A stretch of DNA of 64,000 nt from DAOUAT01 sp964551735 (GCA_964551735.1 CAZKEF010000023.1:22634-86633); one strand, 5' to 3'; shown: positions 40,671 through 49,868, counted from the first letter of the stretch. The notes: generated from the letters alone by a model not told the origin. Program-made: numbers and translations.

Positions 40671-41123
40671 ATGATCCGTGGCGTGATCGAAGCGATGCTT
40701 GGGGAGGTCGGGCGTTCGGTGCTCGCCTTCTACGAGGCGCACGCCCTCACCCTGAGCCTGCTGATCCTTGCATATGGGCTCTTGATGTATCTGTCGTGGG
40801 CGAACCTGGTGCGGATCTACCGTTACCTGGTGGTTGCGGCGGCGCAAGCGTTGGGCCAGGCGCCAGGCCGCGCTGCCGGCGACGGGCCAGGGCTGCCACT
40901 GCCGTGGCAGGCGGCGGTGGACAGTGTGCGGTTCCCGCTGGTGGCGCGGCGGGCCGGGCTGTGGCCCATGCGCAAAAGTGTGCGGGCCGCGCAAGCGATC
41001 ATTGACGAGCGGGAGCTGTTGCAGCACGCCCAGGCCGTGGCTGATGGCGCGGATCTGCGCCGCATCACGCCGGCCTATCGGCTGGCGCCCCCCAGGAAGG
41101 TTGAAGGTCATGGCGAGAATTGA
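40671..41123 (+). CDS. Small membrane protein of unknown function in the PTS operon
   Basis: A 150-residue protein. One clear membrane helix lies near residues 24-46 (LTLSLLILAYGLLMYLSWANLV), with a possible short second helix. A Gly/Pro-rich segment and a basic cytoplasmic tail of about 75 residues (AQAIIDERELLQHAQAVADGADLRR) follow. An AAAGGGA site precedes the ATG at the right distance. Its end overlaps the HPr start by 14 bases, so the genes are coupled. I do not recognise the family. It could be a membrane anchor or regulator for the PTS. Confidence 0.7.
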   Translation: MIRGVIEAMLGEVGRSVLAFYEAHALTLSLLILAYGLLMYLSWANLVRIYRYLVVAAAQALGQAPGRAAGDGPGLPLPWQAAVDSVRFPLVARRAGLWPMRKSVRAAQAIIDERELLQHAQAVADGADLRRITPAYRLAPPRKVEGHGEN

Positions 41124-41385
41124 AGTCATCATCCGGCACGCGGTCGGGTTGCACGCGCGGCCGGCCGCGTTGTTCGTCAAACAGGCCAAGGAATTTCCCT
41201 GCGCCATCACAGTGCGCAACATCACCGCAGATGGCAAGGTCGTCAATGCCAAGAGCATCCTCGGCGTGCTCACCCTGGGCGTGCAGCAAGGGCACGTGAT
41301 CGAGATCCAGACCGACGGCGAGCAGGCCGACCAGGCGCTGGCCGCGCTCCAGCAGTTGGTGCTCGACAATTTCGGCGAACCATGA
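41110..41385 (+). CDS. ptsH: HPr phosphocarrier protein
   Basis: A 91-residue HPr. The active His is in RHAVGLHARPAALFV (His15), and the regulatory Ser is in NAKSILGVLTLGV (Ser49 here, the Ser46 equivalent), where HPr kinase acts in Gram-positive bacteria. It moves phosphate from Enzyme I to EIIA. The ATG lies within the end of the preceding gene. No HPr kinase gene is in the window. Confidence 0.94.
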   Translation: MARIEVIIRHAVGLHARPAALFVKQAKEFPCAITVRNITADGKVVNAKSILGVLTLGVQQGHVIEIQTDGEQADQALAALQQLVLDNFGEP

Positions 41386-41399
41386 ACGGGTAAGGCCCT

Positions 41400-43139
41400 A
41401 TGCAGACTCTGACAGGCATCCCGGCCGCGCGCGGCATCGCGCTGGGTCCCGCGTTCCGGTTCCTCCGTCCCAGCCTGACCGTCACCCGCCATCCCGTCAA
41501 GGATCCCATGGTCGAATGGGCGCGTTTCGAGTCCGCGCTCTTCGTGGCGCGCGCGCAGCTTGCAGACGTGCAGGCCAGCGCGGCCGCGTCCCACGGCGCG
41601 GAGGAGGCGGCCATTTTTGAAGCCCAGGCGATGATGCTGGATGACCCTGATCTGATGGAGGCGGTGCGTCTCGCGATCCGGCAGGATGGCATCAATGCCG
41701 AGGCCGCGCTAAGCGCCGCGGCCGAGAGTTATGCCGAGGCCCTGGCCGCGCTGGATGACGAGTATCTGCGGGCGCGCGCGGCCGACGTACGGGATGTGGC
41801 GAATCGGGTCCTCCGGGTTTTGCTGAACGTGGCCGGGTCGCCCACCGCGGGCCTCAAGACACCCTCCATCATCCTTGCCGCAGACCTGGCGCCTTCGGAC
41901 ACGGTGATGCTGGACAAAACGCTGGTGCTCGGCTTCTGCACCGCGGCCGGCGGCGCGACCTCGCACACCGCGATCCTGGCGCGCGGGCTGGGGCTGCCGG
42001 CCGTGGTCGGCGCGGGCGAGGCTGTGCTGGCGCTGCCCGACGCTGCACCGCTCATCCTGGACGGGTCGGCCGGCCTGGTGATCGTGGGCCCGGACGCCCC
42101 TACGCTGGCCGCGTATCGGGCCAAACAGGCCGGCGCCGAGGCCGCCGAGATGGTCGCGCGCAGCCGGGCGTTGGAACCCGCGATCACCCGCGATGGCCGG
42201 CGCGTAGAGGTGGTGGCAAACATCGGCAACGTTGCCGGCGCGCACACGGCGCTGGCAACCGGCGCGGAGGGCGTGGGCCTGCTGCGCACGGAGTTCCTGT
42301 TCCTGGAACGGGCGAATCTGCCTTCGGAGGAGGAGCAGTACCGGGCGTATAAGGAAATCGCAGACGCCTTTGGTGGGCTGCCGGTCGTCCTGCGCACATT
42401 GGACGTGGGTGGCGATAAGGAACTCCCTTATCTGGCCATGCCGCCTGAGCAGAATCCTTTCCTGGGCGTACGCGCGATCCGGCTCTGCCTGCTGAGACCT
42501 GATCTTTTCAAGCCGCAGTTGCGCGCCGCGCTGCGGGCGGGCGCAGGCAACGGGTTGAAGTTGATGTTCCCGATGGTGGCCACTGTGGGCGAAGTGCACC
42601 GGGCGCGCGAGCTACTGGAAGCCTGCCGCGCGGAATTGGTGGCCGAGGGGCTGCCGGTCGCGGAGGCACTGGAGGTCGGGATCATGATTGAAATCCCCTC
42701 CGCGGCCGTGGTGGCGGATCAGCTGGCCAGGGTGGTGGATTTCTTCTCGATCGGCACCAACGATCTGAGCCAATACACGATGGCGGCGGACCGGACGAAC
42801 GCGGGCGTGGCCGCATTGGCGAACGCGTTTCAGCCGGCCGTGCTGCGCCTGATCCGCCAGGTGATTGACGCCGCGCATGCGGCTGGCAAGTGGGTGGGGC
42901 TGTGCGGCGAACTGGCCGGCGAACCGCTCGCGATCCCGATCCTGCTCGGGCTAGGGTTGGACGAGTTCAGCATGAACGCGCCGGCCATCCCGGCCGCGAA
43001 GCAGGTGATCCGCGGGCTGGAGATGGATGAAGCACGCGCAATCGCCGTATCTGCGCTGGAGCTAGACAGCGCCGAAGACGTGCAGGCGATGGTGCGCGGC
43101 CGAATGAGCCAAGCGCACATCATTTACCCCCAAACCTGA
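41400..43139 (+). CDS. ptsI: PTS Enzyme I (phosphoenolpyruvate-protein phosphotransferase)
   Basis: A 579-residue protein of normal length. The phosphohistidine is in GGATSHTAILARGLGLPAVVG near residue 189. PEP-binding motifs include LLRTEFLFL, RTLDVGGDKELPYL and FFSIGTNDLSQYTMA. It starts the PTS phosphate cascade using PEP. It follows ptsH by 14 bases and ends the operon before a strong hairpin. General PTS proteins encoded within a sugar-specific operon suggest that the host has no other PTS. Confidence 0.96.
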   Translation: MQTLTGIPAARGIALGPAFRFLRPSLTVTRHPVKDPMVEWARFESALFVARAQLADVQASAAASHGAEEAAIFEAQAMMLDDPDLMEAVRLAIRQDGINAEAALSAAAESYAEALAALDDEYLRARAADVRDVANRVLRVLLNVAGSPTAGLKTPSIILAADLAPSDTVMLDKTLVLGFCTAAGGATSHTAILARGLGLPAVVGAGEAVLALPDAAPLILDGSAGLVIVGPDAPTLAAYRAKQAGAEAAEMVARSRALEPAITRDGRRVEVVANIGNVAGAHTALATGAEGVGLLRTEFLFLERANLPSEEEQYRAYKEIADAFGGLPVVLRTLDVGGDKELPYLAMPPEQNPFLGVRAIRLCLLRPDLFKPQLRAALRAGAGNGLKLMFPMVATVGEVHRARELLEACRAELVAEGLPVAEALEVGIMIEIPSAAVVADQLARVVDFFSIGTNDLSQYTMAADRTNAGVAALANAFQPAVLRLIRQVIDAAHAAGKWVGLCGELAGEPLAIPILLGLGLDEFSMNAPAIPAAKQVIRGLEMDEARAIAVSALELDSAEDVQAMVRGRMSQAHIIYPQT

Positions 43140-43163
43140 TAACAGCAAACGAGTGATTACCAC

Positions 43164-43219
43164 ACCTATCAAGCAGCCTGTCGAACACTACGCTCTCTTC
43201 GACAGGCTGCTTGATAGGT
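43164..43219. terminator. Terminator-like hairpin after ptsI
   Basis: The 22-base arms at 43164-43185 and 43198-43219 are perfectly complementary around a 12-base loop, 24 bases past the ptsI stop. There is no T-run, but the position and strength suggest the end of the PTS operon. Confidence 0.8.
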
Positions 43220-43611
43220 CGCGCCATTCAATGGCACGAGCATTACTTCCCATCACTCCAGGATCGGATGATAGTAAACGGGTAACCGGTGCAACTATGT
43301 AGACATCTATGGATAGGAGCACGTCAAGCGAGCGTTCATTGCTATCGACTGCCGGGCTTGAAGTTGAACTTTGTACGGACTGTAAGATGGCGTATAGTGC
43401 CATCCAGCGAGGACACCTTTCTCGAATTCCGCAGGCGGAATCGGGCAAGGCGGCTTAGATAGACATAACAAGTAAGGGGGATGCTCCGGCAACCGTAGCG
43501 CTCACGGTTTTCGTGGAGCCTTGATGTCGGTGGTGCTGACCGTGATGTCGGTGGTTGCGCAAACGGCAGCCGGAGCGAGGATTTGCCCCGCGCCGCTCTG
43601 GAGAAAGTGAA
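43220..43611. other. Intergenic region without a gene
   Basis: About 390 bases between the ptsI hairpin and the transporter pseudogene. I see no convincing coding frame. It holds a small ATTCCGC/GCGGAAT hairpin near 43434-43448 and a direct repeat TGATGTCGGTGGT at 43522-43534 and 43543-43555. Its lower GC content than the neighbours fits decaying, non-selected DNA. Confidence 0.55.
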
Positions 43612-44321
43612 ATGCAAACATCCACCGCTTTGCTAGAAGAACGTGTCCCGCTCGCCAGCCGCATCTGGATCTCGCTGGCGGATGCCTCCGTGGCCATTCT
43701 CCAGTCCCTGGTGGTAGCCGGCGCGTTGACGTACTAGTTCGTCAACATCCGCGGGCTTGCCACCTCCTATACGGGCATCGTCTGGTTGTTGTTCGGTGTC
43801 TGGAACGCGATCAATGACCCGCTGTTCGGGTACATCAGCGATCGCACTAACAGTAAACTCGGGCGGCGTATCCCCTACATCCGCTATGGAGCGCCGATCT
43901 TGATTTTGAGTTTCATCCTGTTCTGGCTGGATGTGCCGGGCGTGAACAGCCAGGTTGGCCTGTTCGTTCAGATGTTGTTGGTGCTGTTTGTGTTCGATTC
44001 TCTCTGCACCGCGATTGCCATCAGCCTGTACATCATGCCCTACGAGGTGGCGATCTCGAACAAGGCGCGTTCCAGCATCTACATCTGCTGTCTCTGATGA
44101 CTGCGTTCGGTTACGATCAGGCTCTGGGCAAGGGACTGCAATCGGCCAACGCGGAAACAGGCATCCTGCTTGGATGGGTGCTCGTTCCAGGCATCCTGCT
44201 GATCCTGTCCTTCCTCGTGTTGCACTGGTATCCGTTGGATGGCAAAGATTGGCTCGGCATCAAGGCGGCGCCGCAGTGCAGGTGGGAGACACGTACCGGC
44301 TTCTATCGGCGCCAGCCGTGA
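43612..44321 (+). pseudogene. GPH-family sugar:cation symporter (MelB-like) pseudogene
   Basis: The ATG at 43612 starts a MelB/XynP-like sequence (LASRIWISLADASVAILQSLV) that meets an in-frame TAG at 43735. The same frame then continues FVNIRGLATSYTGIVWLLFG, GVWNAINDPLFGYISDRTNSK, GRRIPYIRYGAP to a stop at 44097. A further piece in another frame (44097-44321; AETGILLGWVLVPGILL, HWYPLDGKDW) matches the C-terminal region of such transporters. The middle of the protein is missing. A nonsense codon, an internal deletion and a frame change show that it is dead. Confidence 0.85.
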
Positions 44322-44436
44322 GGCGTGTGCCGCACGCCACCGCATTCATCGTGTCGCGCAGGATGCTCGGGCTTGCAGTTCAACGCCGAGCAGCGCATCT
44401 GCCACCAGACCGCGTTTAGCGCGTCTCCGAGGCGGC

Positions 44437-44711
44437 TCAGGAAGAAGAACCGAGCAGAAAGCGCAAGGGAATGTAGACGCGCTCGCGCCATGCGCGCTCG
44501 GAGTGCTCTGCGCCGATGAACTTCTCCGTTAGCCAGTCAATCCCCTGCCTGTAGCCAGCCGCCGCCACATGCCGAGCACCGGGTAGCGCCTCGCACCATC
44601 TGCGTAACCGGGCGGCAACCAGACCTCCACGGTGCGCGGCCGGATGTATCGCGCTGGAAACGCGTCGAGGCGCTCGTGTGCGGCGGGAGTCTCAGCGACA
44701 GCCGCAGGCAT
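44437..44711 (-). pseudogene. Esterase relic: N- and C-terminal ends joined by an internal deletion
   Basis: From an ATG at 44711 the frame reads RPRTVEVWLPPGYADGARRYPV, like residues 24-44 of the intact esterase at 51736 (RFVDVWLPPGYAAGAVRYPV). Near 44570 homology jumps, in a shifted frame, to AAAGYRQGIDWLTEKFIGAE and RAWRERVYIPLRFLL, ending at a TGA at 44437-44439. This matches the last 45 residues of the same esterase. About 180 residues, including the GxSxG serine, have been lost. It is a decayed paralogue. Confidence 0.85.
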
Positions 44712-44721
44712 AGGCCCTTCC

Positions 44722-46530
44722 TTACGAAATGAACGCGCCGCGGCGCGGCGGCAGGCAGAGCGACAGGCGGCCGTCTGCGATGCGGAGCGGATGTCTGTTG
44801 AGCCGGTCGGTAACCGCTTCGGGTCCGATAAATGGTAAGTCGAGATGCTGAGGGTCAGGACCGGTGTTTAAGGCCACGAGTACGTCGCCGGGTGCGAACC
44901 GGTCCGCGCTGGCGACTCGGGCATACGCGTAGATCCCGGATGCAGCGTTCAAATGGAGCACGGTGCGCGTGCCGGTACGGAGGACCGGGTGTGCGTGGCG
45001 CAGCGCAATCAGGCGGCGGAAGGTCTCAACCAGACGCGTGTTCTGCTCCGCGCCCCATTTCATGGGCAAGCGCGCCTCCTCGAACCGGCCAACCTCTCCG
45101 TCGTGAATCGGCCGCTCCTGCGTGACACCGGCCTCCGTCCCGTAGTAGATGATGGGCGGCGCTGATAGGGTGAACAGCACGAGCGCGGCCAGCGTCAGCA
45201 TAGCGGGGTCGTCGCCCGCAAGGTGCAGGAACCGGTTCATGTCGTGGTTGTCGAGGAACGCGGGGCGTGAGAAATCCGCTGGGAAGTAAGCCTCGTGCGC
45301 GCTCAGGAATGCCTCGAACTCGGCCAGGTGCCACCGACCACGGCCGAAGGTGTTGCGCAGCGCCTTCGCCAGCAGGAAGTCCAGCGCGCCGTCCAACCGG
45401 CCGGCGTAGGTCGCCTGCACCTCCGGCGTGTGCACGACTTCGCCGAACAGCCAGCAGTCTGGCTTGACAGCTCTGCACGCCTGCCCGAAGCGGGCCCAGA
45501 AGTCATGTGGTGGGCCGTAAGCGAAGTCGAGCCGGTAGCCGTCCGCGCCCCGCTCGAGCCAGTAGCGGGCCGCCTCCAGCAGGTGGTTGCGGGCGGGGCC
45601 GGGTTTCAAATTAAGCTCCGGCATCTCCCGGCCGCCGAAGTAGCCGCAGTATCCGTCCGGCCAGCTTTCCCACTCGTACCAGTCGTGGTACGGGCTGTGT
45701 TCGTCGGCAAGCGCGGCCTGGAACGTCGGGTGCCGGTTCGACCAGTGGTTGGCGACGAAGTCCAGCAGGACGCGCAGGCCGCGGGCGTGCGCCCGGTCGA
45801 AGAGCTCGATGAGGTCCGCGTTTGTCCCCAGCCGCGGCTCGACGCGGAAGAGGTCAGTCGTATCGTAGCCGTGGTGGCTGGGGCTGGCGAACACCGGCGA
45901 TAGCCAGATGGTGTTGAAGCCGAGCGACTGAATGTAATCCAGCTTTTCGATCACCCCGCGGAGCGTGCCGCCGTAGAACCCTGACAGGTCGGCGGGCTGT
46001 TGCCAGACCTTGCCGTTGCCGGGGAAGAAGCGGTCCAGGAAGATGTGGTAGACGATAGCTTCCCGCGACCACTCGGGTGCCCCCGCCCATACCTGGAACG
46101 CGAATTCCGTGGCGTCCGCAGCCGTCTCCGCCTGGTTGTCGGCATAGATCCAGCGCTCACTGCCGGCAACCCGGGCGGCGAGCCGATAGCGCACGAGTGT
46201 GCCGGTTGCTTGTGCAGGGAGCTGGGCGCGCCAGCGGCGCACGTAGCTCCAGGTGACCTCATCCCAGCTTACTGAGTCAGGCTGGAGCTCAACAACCTGG
46301 GGCGCTGCCTGCCTGTTGTTCGGCCCTGCCAGCTCGCAGCAGTACCAACAGCGAGCCATATCGAAGGGGAGCGGCCCGCCCGTCGTAAGCCACAACGTCA
46401 CTGGGTATCCCGGTGCTGGCACGACAGGCGCTATGTTGTTGCGATGCTGGACGCCGAGACGGTTCGCTGCGTGACGAGCGATCCGCTCCGCAGCGTCGTC
46501 CAGGTCTCCAAAGATGATATCTGTGTCCAC
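44722..46530 (-). CDS. GH13 alpha-amylase family enzyme (cyclomaltodextrinase/neopullulanase-like)
   Basis: A 602-residue enzyme with an N-terminal beta-rich domain (about 1-150) and a catalytic barrel from REAIVYHIFLDRFF. GH13 regions: I LLDFVANH, II GYRLDFA (nucleophile Asp335), III FGEVV (acid/base Glu364), IV FLDNHD (Asp430). No signal peptide is seen, so it acts in the cytoplasm on imported maltodextrins or cyclodextrins. It lies 16 bases after marR and is near a MalF/MalG importer, with which it is probably co-regulated. Confidence 0.92.
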   Translation of the reverse strand: MDTDIIFGDLDDAAERIARHAANRLGVQHRNNIAPVVPAPGYPVTLWLTTGGPLPFDMARCWYCCELAGPNNRQAAPQVVELQPDSVSWDEVTWSYVRRWRAQLPAQATGTLVRYRLAARVAGSERWIYADNQAETAADATEFAFQVWAGAPEWSREAIVYHIFLDRFFPGNGKVWQQPADLSGFYGGTLRGVIEKLDYIQSLGFNTIWLSPVFASPSHHGYDTTDLFRVEPRLGTNADLIELFDRAHARGLRVLLDFVANHWSNRHPTFQAALADEHSPYHDWYEWESWPDGYCGYFGGREMPELNLKPGPARNHLLEAARYWLERGADGYRLDFAYGPPHDFWARFGQACRAVKPDCWLFGEVVHTPEVQATYAGRLDGALDFLLAKALRNTFGRGRWHLAEFEAFLSAHEAYFPADFSRPAFLDNHDMNRFLHLAGDDPAMLTLAALVLFTLSAPPIIYYGTEAGVTQERPIHDGEVGRFEEARLPMKWGAEQNTRLVETFRRLIALRHAHPVLRTGTRTVLHLNAASGIYAYARVASADRFAPGDVLVALNTGPDPQHLDLPFIGPEAVTDRLNRHPLRIADGRLSLCLPPRRGAFIS

Positions 46531-46546
46531 GACTCTCTCTCACTGA

Positions 46547-47011
46547 CTACGGGTGGCCCGAGGCTAAACCCGTCAGATAATGAGTCAGCCCCGTCTTCAC
46601 CTTAAGCAGCAGCGCGTTGAGCCTGGTCTGTTCCTCCGCGCTCAACGGCGCAAGGCGCTGCCAGACGGAGGCGCGATGAGCTTCGTGCGCGGCGGCCCAA
46701 CGCACGCGGCCCGCCTCCGTCAAGGTGACGCAGGTTCGGCGGCCGTCCGCCGTGTCCCGCGTCCGCAGGATCAGACCCTCCTGCTGAAGGCCGTCAAGCA
46801 GGCGGGTGACGTTCGCCTTGTCGCAGAGCATCAAGACACACAGGTTGGACGCCGTGAGCTCGCCCCGCTCAGCGATGTGGCTGAGCGCAAAGTACCGCGC
46901 CGGGCTCAGCCCGAACTGCTGCAACACCTGCCGGTCGGCATCCGCGGCCTGAAGGTTCACCTCTTGCAGCAACCTGTGATTCTCCAATGCCAACTCATCT
47001 CGCTCAGTCAT
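46547..47011 (-). CDS. MarR-family transcriptional regulator
   Basis: A 154-residue winged-helix protein: ARYFALSHIAERGELTASNL, the recognition region NVTRLLDGLQQEGLI and the wing RDTADGRRTCVTLTEAGR. Two Cys (CVLMLCDKANV) could sense a redox or chemical signal. The ATG at 47011 with GGAG is preferred to one at 47044 that lies within the operator. It probably represses its own operon with the GH13 gene, and the divergent promoter at 51.67 kb, through the palindromes at 47029 and 51648. The inducer is unknown; a sugar would be unusual for MarR. Confidence 0.9.
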   Translation of the reverse strand: MTERDELALENHRLLQEVNLQAADADRQVLQQFGLSPARYFALSHIAERGELTASNLCVLMLCDKANVTRLLDGLQQEGLILRTRDTADGRRTCVTLTEAGRVRWAAAHEAHRASVWQRLAPLSAEEQTRLNALLLKVKTGLTHYLTGLASGHP

Positions 47012-47028
47012 GCCCCTCGCTCCTCGTG

Positions 47029-47042
47029 GTTGATAGATCAAC
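47029..47042. promoter_or_regulatory. MarR-type operator GTTGATAGATCAAC
   Basis: Six-base perfect arms GTTGAT/ATCAAC around AG, overlapping the predicted start site of marR and 18 bases upstream of its ATG. A nearly identical site is at 51648-51661. Confidence 0.75.
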
Positions 47043-47049
47043 AAACGCT

Positions 47050-47079
47050 ATCATAGCACAGTAGCAGCCGGGCCGCCAA
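47050..47079 (-). promoter_or_regulatory. Promoter of marR and the GH13 gene
   Basis: Minus-strand TTGGCG (47079-47074) and TATGAT (47055-47050), spacer 18. The start site would fall near 47043, at the operator edge, which fits autorepression. Confidence 0.6.
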
Positions 47080-47383
47080 GCGCGAGGCGAACTGCCAGCC
47101 ATTCTCGTTGTAGGCGGGAGCGGAGGCGCCCTGTCCTGAAAACACGCCCCGTCGCCGGGCGTTTTCGGAGCATCCTGAGCGGAGGGCCGCAGCCCGTAGT
47201 CGAACGCTTTGCGTGCGGAGCGGCCTTCGTGCTAAGTCGCATCCCTTCGGCGGGCTCAGGGCAGGCTCTTCGACTGCGCTCCGCCGCCCGTCCTTCGACT
47301 CCGCTGCGCTACGCTCAGGATGCTGGGCGGCTCCGCTCCGCTCAGGACGCTTGCATGGCGTGTCACATTGAGAAGCTGGCGAA

Positions 47384-48289
47384 CTACCCCTTGACGGCGC
47401 CTTGCGTCAGCCCACCGATGATGAAGTCCTGCAGCAGGATGTACAGGATCACGATGGGCAGCGCGCCGAGCACCGCGCCCGCCGCGTACGCACCCCAGTT
47501 GTTGCCGTAGTCATACTGGATGAACTGCTGCAACCCCAGCATCAGCGTGAAGAGCTTCTGATCCTGGATCATGATCCGGGCGATGCCCCAATCGCTGTAG
47601 ATGCCCACGAACGTCAGCAGTGAGATCACCGCGATGATGGGCCGGGCCAGTGGGAAGATGATCCGCCAGAAGGTCTGCCACTGCGTGGCGCCCTCCACCG
47701 AGGCCGACTCGTCGATTTCGCGCGGGATTGAGTCAAAGAAGCCCTTCATCAGCCAGACGTTAATGCCGAGCGCGCCGCCCATGTAGAGCAGGACCAACCC
47801 GCCGCGGCTGTTGAGGCCGAGCGCGGGGACGTACTCGCCGATCTGTCGCATCAGCGCGTAGAGCGCGGTCATGGCCAGCAGCGCGGGGAACACCTGCACC
47901 ATCAGCGTCAGCAGGAGCAGCTTGTTGCGCACCGGGAAGCGGAAGCGCGAGAAACTAAACGCGGCGAGCATGGTCATCAAGACCGACAGTGCGGTGGCGA
48001 GGACGCCGACCAGGATCGAGTTGCCCATCCAGCGCAGGAAGGGCTGTTCCGTGAGGATCGTCCTGAAATGGTTGAGCGTGGGCTGGGCCGGGATCAGCGC
48101 CTGGCCGCTCAGGCCGTTGCTCGGATTGAACGCGGCCGACACTGCCCAGGCGATCGGAAAGAGCGAGAAGGCCAGGACGACCACCGCCAGCAGCAGGCGC
48201 AGGGCGATGCTGATGCGGCGCTGGTTGCGCTTCGAGTGCGTCACCCGGGACCAGAGCGAGGGGGTATCCGTGTGAGTTGCACTAGACAT
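47384..48289 (-). CDS. Maltose/maltodextrin-type ABC permease, MalG type
   Basis: A 301-residue permease with a polar N-terminus of about 25 residues and six helices. EAA loop: ESASVEGATQWQTFWRIIFP. WGAYAAGAVLGALPIVILYILLQ near the C-terminus is typical of MalG. It overlaps the end of the MalF gene by 8 bases and ends the importer operon. No ATPase is adjacent; the MalK-type protein at 12808 is the likely partner. Confidence 0.93.
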   Translation of the reverse strand: MSSATHTDTPSLWSRVTHSKRNQRRISIALRLLLAVVVLAFSLFPIAWAVSAAFNPSNGLSGQALIPAQPTLNHFRTILTEQPFLRWMGNSILVGVLATALSVLMTMLAAFSFSRFRFPVRNKLLLLTLMVQVFPALLAMTALYALMRQIGEYVPALGLNSRGGLVLLYMGGALGINVWLMKGFFDSIPREIDESASVEGATQWQTFWRIIFPLARPIIAVISLLTFVGIYSDWGIARIMIQDQKLFTLMLGLQQFIQYDYGNNWGAYAAGAVLGALPIVILYILLQDFIIGGLTQGAVKG

Positions 48290-49868
48290 TTTCGCCCACC
48301 TTCTCCAGCGTTCGCATCGTGCGGAACTGGAACAACGTGATGACGGCCAGAATGATGAAGATGATCATGCTGATGGCCGAGGCGTAGCCGAAGTCCTGTC
48401 CGCCGCCGCCCGCAAAGGCCAGCCGGTAGACGTAGCTGATCAGGATGTCGGAGTGGCCCGCGGGGGTGGCGGTCCCCACCATCGGCGGGCCGCCCTGGTT
48501 GAACAGGTAGACGACGTTGAGCGAGTTGAAGTTGGCGATGAACGAGCCGATGAGCAGCGGGCCGACGGCGATCAGCAGCATGGGCAGCGTCAGATAACGG
48601 AACTGCTGCCAGCCATTGGCCCCGAAGATGCTGGCGGCCTCGTACATGTCGCTCGGGATGGCCTGCAGCGCACCGCTGCTGACCAGCATGAAGTACGGGT
48701 ACGCCAGCCAGACGTTGATGACGATCAATGCGACCTTGACCCACAGCGCATCGGCGAATACGGGCGGCCAACCCGCCGGCTGGTTGAAGATGCGTGCGAG
48801 CGTGGTGCTGATCACGCCGTCCAGCGGGTTCAGCATACCGCGCCATACCAGGATCGTGATGACGTTGGGCACCGCGAACGGGATGATCAGCAGGCCCTTG
48901 ATGATCTTCGCGCCCGGCATGTCGCGCCCGAACGCGATCGCGATGAGCAGGCCCAGCGCAAAGGCCAGGAACACGCTCAACAGCGCAAACAAAAACGTCC
49001 AGATGAACACGAGGAACAGTGGGCCGCGAAACGATGGGTCGGCGAAGAAGCGCTGGAAGTTGCGCACGCCGACGTTCACCTGGTAGCCGGGCACGATCGT
49101 CTCGCCCGCCTGGGAGGTGAAGAAGCCGTCGCGGTTATCGGCCACGTAGAGGGTGTTCGTCTTGCGGTCGAGCATGGCGTCCGCGCTCGCGTCGAACTGG
49201 TAGCGCGGTTCGAGCTCCGCAGCCACGCCCAGCCGGGAGGTGAGCTGCGCCGACTTGCCGTTGCCGGTGAATGTGGTGTTTTGGAGCGCGCTGAGGGCCT
49301 GGATGACCTGCGGCCGCGTGAGCTGGGCATAACCGGCGATGGCGGTAGGGACGCCCGTGTCATCGAGCGCGCCGACCTGGGGTGCGGCGCTCACGCCCTC
49401 CGGCAGCGCGAGGAAGCCCGGTCCGCTCTCGGGCTGCAGCCAGAGCGCGAAGTCGTTCTCACCCGCCCGGAAGAGGGTGTACTTGTAGGTCTTGCCGGTC
49501 TCGGGCAGGAATTGCCGTTGTTCGAGCACCTGGATGGCCTGCTGCTTCGGCAACAGGTGGCCGGTGCCGAAGTTGGTGAACGAGATGTAGATCGTGTAGA
49601 TGATGGGGTAGACGCTGAGCAGGAGCATGAACGCGAGGCCGGGTGAGATCCAGCGCAGCGGAAACGCGTCCGCCTTGAGCACGACGTAGTTGATGCCGGC
49701 GGTGATCAGGATCACCATGGCCGCGAGCTGCCAGTAACCGTCGCCGAAGAGGAGCCAAACCCAGACCGACACCAGCGCGTCGAGGGCCATCAGGCCCAAC
49801 AGCCGCAGGCCGAGATTCGGCAGGCGCCGCGCGCGGGGCGGGACAATCGTTATAGCTTGTGTCGTCAT
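48282..49868 (-). CDS. Maltose/maltodextrin-type ABC permease, MalF type with large extracellular loop
   Basis: A 528-residue permease, longer than the MalF proteins elsewhere in the window. Between the third helix (near residue 95) and RNFQRFFADPSFRGPLFLVF (near 275) lies an extracellular insert of about 170 residues, like the P2 loop of E. coli MalF. EAA loop: EAASIFGANGWQQFRYLTLP. This supports a true maltodextrin system. The ATG at 49868 has an AGGAGG site. Confidence 0.93.
   Translation of the reverse strand: MTTQAITIVPPRARRLPNLGLRLLGLMALDALVSVWVWLLFGDGYWQLAAMVILITAGINYVVLKADAFPLRWISPGLAFMLLLSVYPIIYTIYISFTNFGTGHLLPKQQAIQVLEQRQFLPETGKTYKYTLFRAGENDFALWLQPESGPGFLALPEGVSAAPQVGALDDTGVPTAIAGYAQLTRPQVIQALSALQNTTFTGNGKSAQLTSRLGVAAELEPRYQFDASADAMLDRKTNTLYVADNRDGFFTSQAGETIVPGYQVNVGVRNFQRFFADPSFRGPLFLVFIWTFLFALLSVFLAFALGLLIAIAFGRDMPGAKIIKGLLIIPFAVPNVITILVWRGMLNPLDGVISTTLARIFNQPAGWPPVFADALWVKVALIVINVWLAYPYFMLVSSGALQAIPSDMYEAASIFGANGWQQFRYLTLPMLLIAVGPLLIGSFIANFNSLNVVYLFNQGGPPMVGTATPAGHSDILISYVYRLAFAGGGGQDFGYASAISMIIFIILAVITLFQFRTMRTLEKVGENV

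Larger units (their letters stand above)
47012..47383. repeat. marR upstream region and dispersed repeat block
   Basis: This 372-base interval has no gene. It holds the marR promoter and operator (below), a GAAAACACGCCC/GGGCGTTTTC hairpin (47138-47166), and several copies in both orientations of the GCATCCTGAGCGGAGGGCC-type element (47170, 47311, 47332), with CCTTCGACT-like boxes between them. The element at 47170-47196 also occurs inside the E2 gene. Confidence 0.65.
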
